Part shown: positions 60,481-64,000 of the stretch, one piece after another
Numbering within the stretch: the stretch's first letter is position 1
How the letters are laid out: each line of letters opens with the position of its first letter
Assembly: GCF_031180885.1 (NCBI RefSeq)
Contig: NZ_JAPSLK010000001.1
Coordinates: 213,104-277,103 of the forward strand
Length of the DNA stretch: 64,000 nucleotides
Reading direction: 5' to 3'
DNA from: Saccharothrix sp.
GTDB lineage: Bacteria; Actinomycetota; Actinomycetes; Mycobacteriales; Pseudonocardiaceae
Made by a program: the position numbers and the translations under genes
Notes under the pieces: generated by a model
The model's input: the letters and a program-made list of their open reading frames with translations, nothing else
Databases searched by the model: none
Told to the model about the DNA's origin: nothing

Positions 60481-60533
60481 CGCACCCCCTGAAGGCTGGG
60501 CGCAAGATTACTCCGCGCTCCTTGCCAGCCTAC

Positions 60534-60564
60534 CTACTCACCAGTAGTCTTACCGCCCAGTAGG
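60534..60564. promoter_or_regulatory. Lipid-regulon operators in TetR/SCP2 divergent promoter
   Basis: CTACTCACCAGTAG (60534-60547) and CTTACCGCCCAGTAGG (60549-60564) have the same order and spacing as the pair at 57629-57659. They lie between the TetR gene (start 60480) and the SCP2 gene (start 60582). Confidence 0.75.
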
Positions 60565-60581
60565 TACGCGGAGGTGCCACC

Positions 60582-61223
60582 ATGACCAACCTCACCACCG
60601 AGGCCATCGCCAAGCTGAGCCCGAAAGACCTGATCAAGGCGCTCCAGCAGGTCGACCCGGCCGACCCCGCGCTGCGCGAACTGGACATCGACGTCATCGC
60701 GCGCGGCATCGACCCCAAGAAGCTCGGACAGGACGAGTTCGCCGACCTCCTCGGCACCCTCGGTGACCTCGCGGACGCGGGCGCCGACCTCGACCTGGCC
60801 AAGATGGACCCGCAGAACTTCGCCCGGATCGTGTCACGCGCGTCCAAGGAGCAGATCGAGGCCGTCACCGCGCGCCCCGGCCTGCGCGAACGCGTGCTGG
60901 ACGAGGTCTTCCGCCGCATGGAGGTCCACTTCCGCACCGACCGCGCCGGCGCCACGCGGGCCGTCGTGCACTTCCGCCTGACCGGCGGCGCATCCGGTGA
61001 CGACGTCTACGAGGCCGTCATCGAGGACGCGAGCTGCACCATCAACAAGGGCGCCACCCGCGAGTCGCGGGCGACGGTCACCCTGGGCCCGGTGGAGTTC
61101 CTCAAACTGGCCACCGGCAACGCGTCCGCGCCCGTCCTGTTCATGACCGGCAAGCTGAAGGTCAAGGGCGACCTCGGTTTCGCGGCGGGTTTCATGAGCC
61201 TCTTCGACATCCCCAAGGCGTGA
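60582..61223 (+). CDS. SCP2 sterol/lipid-binding domain protein
   Basis: 213 residues. The C-terminal half (about 105-210) is the SCP2 fold: RAVVHFRLTGGASGDDVYEAVIEDASCTINKGATRESRATVTLG and FLKLATGNASAPVLFMTGKLKVKGDLGFA. The N-terminal helical part (IDVIARGIDPKKLGQDEFADLLGTL) is typical of the actinobacterial long form. It likely carries acyl chains for the dehydrogenase, whose GTG overlaps its stop (GTGA). Confidence 0.9.
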   Translation: MTNLTTEAIAKLSPKDLIKALQQVDPADPALRELDIDVIARGIDPKKLGQDEFADLLGTLGDLADAGADLDLAKMDPQNFARIVSRASKEQIEAVTARPGLRERVLDEVFRRMEVHFRTDRAGATRAVVHFRLTGGASGDDVYEAVIEDASCTINKGATRESRATVTLGPVEFLKLATGNASAPVLFMTGKLKVKGDLGFAAGFMSLFDIPKA

Positions 61224-62437
61224 CCGCGTTGTTCTCCTTGGAGCTGAACGAGGACCAGCGCGACCTGCGCGACTGGGTGCACGGCTTCGCCGCCGACGTG
61301 ATCCGGCCCGCCGCGTCCGAGTGGGACGAGCGGGAGGAGACGCCGTGGCCGGTGATCCAGGAGGCCGCGAAGATCGGCCTGTACGGGTTCGAGGCGCTGG
61401 CGACGTGGTTCGCCGACCCGGTCGGGTTGTCGCTGCCGATCGCGGTGGAGGAGCTGTTCTGGGGTGACGCCGGGATCGCGCTGGCCCTCATGGGGACCGG
61501 GCTGGCGGCGGCCGGGATCTTCGCCTCCGGCGAGCCGGAGCAGTTGGCCGAGTGGGTGCCGGAGTGCTTCGGGACGCCGGACGAGCCGAAGCTGGCGGCG
61601 TTCTGCGCGTCCGAGCCGCAGGCGGGGTCGGACGTGGCCGGGTACCGGACGCGGGCGGTGTACGACGAGGCTTCCGACGAGTGGGTGATCAACGGGCAGA
61701 AGGCGTGGGCGACCAACGGCGGGATCGCCAACGTCCACGTGGTGACGGCCGTTGTCGATCCTTCGCTGGGTTCGAGAGGGCAGGCGGCCTTCGTGGTGCC
61801 GCCGGGGACGCCGGGGTTGTCGTCGCCGGGGAAGATCAAGAAGCACGGGATGCGGGCGTCGCACACGGCGGACGTGTTCTTCGACGACGTGCGGGTGCCG
61901 GGCCGGTGCCTGCTGGGCGGTCGGGAGCGCTTGGAGAAGCGCTTGGCGCGGGCTCGGGAGGGCGTGTCGGCCGGCGGCCAGGCGGCGATGGCGACCTTCG
62001 AGACGACCCGGCCGACGGTCGGCGCGATGGCGGTCGGGGTGGCGCGGGCGGCTTACGAGTACGCGCTGGCGTACGCGAAGGACCGCGAGGCGTTCGGGCG
62101 GAAGATCATCGAGAACCAGTCCATCGCGTTCGACCTGGCGAACATGAAGATGGAGATCGACGCGGCCCGCCTGCTGGTGTGGCGGGCGGCGTGGATGGGG
62201 CGCAACAACGTCCCGTTCACGGCGGGCGAGGGGTCGATGTCCAAGCTCAAGGCCGGCGAGGTGTCGGTGTGGGCTACGGAGCGCGCGATCCACATCCTTG
62301 GTGGGGCTGGGTACACGCGGGAACACCCGGTGGAACGGATGCACCGGGACGCGAAGATCTTCACCATCTTCGAGGGGACTTCCGAGATCCAGCGGTTGGT
62401 GGTGGCGCGGGCGATCTCGGGGATGCACATCCGGTGA
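61220..62437 (+). CDS. Acyl-CoA dehydrogenase
   Basis: 405 residues, standard length. FCASEPQAGSDVAGYRTRAV and INGQKAWATNGGIANVHVV bind FAD and substrate, AYAKDREAFGRKIIENQSIAFDLANM is the conserved middle helix, ILGGAGYTREHPVERMHRDAKI and FTIFEGTSEIQRLVVAR hold the catalytic Glu region. It makes trans-2-enoyl-CoA and passes electrons to ETF. Second gene of the SCP2 operon under the TetR/SCP2 operators. Confidence 0.94.
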   Translation: MTALFSLELNEDQRDLRDWVHGFAADVIRPAASEWDEREETPWPVIQEAAKIGLYGFEALATWFADPVGLSLPIAVEELFWGDAGIALALMGTGLAAAGIFASGEPEQLAEWVPECFGTPDEPKLAAFCASEPQAGSDVAGYRTRAVYDEASDEWVINGQKAWATNGGIANVHVVTAVVDPSLGSRGQAAFVVPPGTPGLSSPGKIKKHGMRASHTADVFFDDVRVPGRCLLGGRERLEKRLARAREGVSAGGQAAMATFETTRPTVGAMAVGVARAAYEYALAYAKDREAFGRKIIENQSIAFDLANMKMEIDAARLLVWRAAWMGRNNVPFTAGEGSMSKLKAGEVSVWATERAIHILGGAGYTREHPVERMHRDAKIFTIFEGTSEIQRLVVARAISGMHIR

Positions 62438-62499
62438 TGTGACAGGCGGGGGACGGGGCGAGGTCTTCCGGGCGCGGACAACCCCGCCCCTTCGCCTTC

Positions 62500-63402
62500 T
62501 CAGCCGCCGGCTTCGGAGAGCCACCTGCGTTCGGCGGTGGTGTCGGGGACCGGGGGCCAGTTGTTGATCTTGGCCAGCAGGGCCCAGTAGCGCTCTGCCC
62601 TGGGTTCGCCGAACTCGTCCAGCCAGCGGGACAGGTCGTCGCCTACCGGGACGCCCAGGACCTCGGACCAGCGGGTGTTGATCTCGGCGGCGATGTGGCG
62701 GCCTTCGGGGGAGGTTGGGGGGATGTCTGCCGCCAGGGCTTCGCGGGCCCTGGTCATGGCGTATTGGAAGACCTCCATCTGTTCGGCGCTGGGACCCGAC
62801 AGGTCGGCGCCCTCGGCGCGCATTTCCTGGTGGCGGACGGACATCCTTCGGATGGAGGCTCGAAAGTCCTTGTCGCGCACCAGGTTGGCCAGTTCGATCC
62901 ACGCCTCCAACTGTTCCGGCGTCGGGTCGTCGGGCAGTTCCACTCGAACCGAGCGCATCCGGTCGTGGAAGGTCGGGTCCAAGTCCAGGCCGCCGAAGAC
63001 CTCGTCGAAGAAGTCGTCGAGGATCGCCTGGCGCTCCTCCTCCGACAGCCGCGCCAATTCGTGCACCATCTGCACCTCCCCGGTCCGGGCCACCACGCGC
63101 AGCACGGCCCGGCGCAGCCGGAGCGTGCGCAACTGCGCGTCGATGGCCTCCGCGTGCGTCCGGGCCACCTCGGCCACGGACACCTCGCTCGCCAGCACGC
63201 GGTGCGCGGTGGGCAGGTCGACGCCCAGGTCGCGCAGGGTGCGGACGAGCTTGAGCCGCGCCAGCCCGTCGACGTCGTAGGTGCGGAAGCCGCCCGTGGT
63301 CCGCCCCGCCACCGGGACCAGGCCCGAGTCGGAGTAGAACCGGATCGTCCTGGTGGACAGGCCGGTCAGCCGCGCCAGTTCGCCGATCGAGTAGTGCGTC
63401 AC
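62500..63402 (-). CDS. MerR-family transcriptional regulator
   Basis: About 300 residues. THYSIGELARLTGLSTRTIRFYSDSGLVPVAGRTTGGFRTYDVD is the MerR winged helix; a dimerisation helix follows (AEAIDAQLRTLRLRRAVLRVV). The long C-terminal domain (about 180 residues, helical, WP-rich end) resembles the TipAS-like effector part of large MerR regulators. GTG at 63402 has GGTGG five bases upstream; GTG at 63411 is possible. Confidence 0.9.
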   Translation of the reverse strand: MTHYSIGELARLTGLSTRTIRFYSDSGLVPVAGRTTGGFRTYDVDGLARLKLVRTLRDLGVDLPTAHRVLASEVSVAEVARTHAEAIDAQLRTLRLRRAVLRVVARTGEVQMVHELARLSEEERQAILDDFFDEVFGGLDLDPTFHDRMRSVRVELPDDPTPEQLEAWIELANLVRDKDFRASIRRMSVRHQEMRAEGADLSGPSAEQMEVFQYAMTRAREALAADIPPTSPEGRHIAAEINTRWSEVLGVPVGDDLSRWLDEFGEPRAERYWALLAKINNWPPVPDTTAERRWLSEAGG

Positions 63403-63420
63403 GCCGACCACCCTGAACTC

Positions 63421-63433
63421 TCCAGTTGCTGGA
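63421..63433. promoter_or_regulatory. MerR-type operator
   Basis: TCCAGTTGCTGGA is a palindrome (TCCAG-TTG-CTGGA) 19 bp before the MerR gene start; wider symmetry (GTTGAAG ... GTTCAGG read on minus) surrounds it. Position and form fit a MerR self-regulated promoter with a long spacer. Confidence 0.6.
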
Positions 63434-63475
63434 ACTTCAACCGAATAACGCGATGATCCGGCACGATCACCACCC

Positions 63476-64000
63476 GTGCGCGCCTACCTCGACACCTACG
63501 GACCGGCAACGGCGGCGTTCGGGGCCACGGTGCTCGTGTTGTTCTTCCTGCGCGTCGCCCGGCACCTGGAGCGGGGCACGGAAACGCCCGACAAGGGGCC
63601 CAAGCCGGTGACGGTCGGCACGCGCGGGTCGGTGGGCGGGGCGGTGGTTGCTGGTGGCCGGGGTGACCGCGACCGCGACCGGGTTCGGGCTGCACTGGCT
63701 GCTGGGGCGGCCGCGGCTGCCCACGGCGACCAGTTTCACCACCACCGAGCTGCTGGACCTGCTCAAGATCGGGCTCGCGGTGGTCGGCGGGCTCGGTGCG
63801 GTGGTGGCGCTGGCGGTCGCGTACCGGCGGCAGCAGGTGTCCGAGGCCGCGCACCACATCGCGACCCGGCAGGAGGAGCGGGACGACGTCAAGCTGCTCA
63901 ACGAGCGGTACGCCAAGGCCGCCGAGCAGCTCGGGCACGACAGCTTCGCCGTGCGGCTGGCGGGCGTGTACGCGATGGGCGCGCTGGCCGACGACTGGGA
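63476..64000 (+). CDS. N-terminal part of a pentapeptide-repeat-type membrane protein, apparently frameshifted
   Basis: The gene runs off the window. Frame 1 starts with GTG at 63476: RAYLDTYGPATAAFGATVLV and FFLRVARHLERGTETPDKGP, an N-terminal span. From about 63640 the sense continues in another frame: RWLLVAGVTATATGFGLHWL, LLDLLKIGLAVVGGLGAVVAL, QEERDDVKLLNERYAKAAEQ and SFAVRLAGVYAMGALADDW. The last words are the usual linker of actinobacterial pentapeptide-repeat membrane proteins. One base added or lost between 63600 and 63640 would explain it; sequencing error is possible. Confidence 0.6.
   Translation, partial: MRAYLDTYGPATAAFGATVLVLFFLRVARHLERGTETPDKGPKPVTVGTRGSVGGAVVAGGRGDRDRDRVRAALAAGAAAAAHGDQFHHHRAAGPAQDRARGGRRARCGGGAGGRVPAAAGVRGRAPHRDPAGGAGRRQAAQRAVRQGRRAARARQLRRAAGGRVRDGRAGRRLG

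Overview
The window is very GC-rich, uses many GTG starts, and carries actinobacterial signatures: an HspR-controlled dnaK-grpE-dnaJ-hspR operon, an EtfD-type Fe-S oxidoreductase, FadE5/FadA2/FabG4/HtdX lipid enzymes, WXG100-type secretion proteins, a type II flavohemoglobin and a DasR-like operator. It most resembles a filamentous actinomycete of the Pseudonocardiaceae (Saccharothrix/Actinosynnema/Lentzea type). That placement is an inference from gene content and style, not from a database search. Several genes have recognisable Mycobacterium tuberculosis counterparts (dcd, etfD, dnaK operon, trmH-like, pyrE, clpB, Rv0385-type flavohemoglobin, fadE5, fadA2-fabG4-htdX), so the window looks like a rearranged version of one chromosomal core neighbourhood.

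Layout. 1-372 is a degenerate repeat array. 373-7427 holds an LLM-type oxidoreductase, an aldo/keto reductase, an SDR, a YciI protein, an ECF-like sigma factor and an N-acetylglucosamine kinase/deacetylase pair behind a DasR-like site. 7428-8147 is a terminator, a decayed secreted-protein gene and a twin-hairpin repeat. 8146-14606 has a GlcD-type oxidase, a second DedA protein and a sugar cluster (two kinases, LacI regulator, isomerase, GH76 enzyme). 14632-18427 is housekeeping (rRNA/tRNA methyltransferase, pyrE) with unknown membrane proteins. 18428-18964 is a large low-complexity array, followed by a three-gene type VII substrate operon and two further genes. 22548-32556 is the heat-shock block (clpB; hspR, dnaJ, grpE, dnaK) with HspR boxes; inside it lie two glyoxalase-fold genes, a run of three DnaA boxes, a flavohemoglobin and a long AT-rich inverted repeat. 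32627-44544 mixes small unknown genes, an SMR exporter with its TetR regulator, etfD, a cation transporter, dcd, tRNA-Gly(CCC), a decayed toxin-antitoxin pair, a MarR pair and a Na+/solute symporter. 44775-55553 has a LuxR regulator, fadE5, a VanW protein, a GroES-like protein, an NHL/thioredoxin protein and an AAA ATPase. 55656-62437 is a lipid-oxidation cluster with its TetR regulator. The window ends with a MerR regulator and the start of a pentapeptide-repeat-type gene that appears frameshifted.

How it works together. The strongest theme is fatty-acid beta-oxidation. Acyl-CoA dehydrogenases (fadE5 and 61220-62437), a MaoC hydratase, a FabG4-type reductase, a thiolase, an SCP2 lipid-binding protein and the membrane ETF oxidoreductase EtfD are all present. 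The same 16-bp element (TTAC-N7-GTAR type) lies in front of etfD, fadE5 (twice), the fadA2/fabG4 divergent promoter and the TetR/SCP2 divergent promoter, with a 15-bp version in front of an SDR at 2329. I infer a single regulon, probably run by the TetR protein at 59803-60480. A second theme is repeated DNA: at least three small dispersed repeat families recur, and one has inserted in frame into a membrane-protein gene at about 41988-42069.
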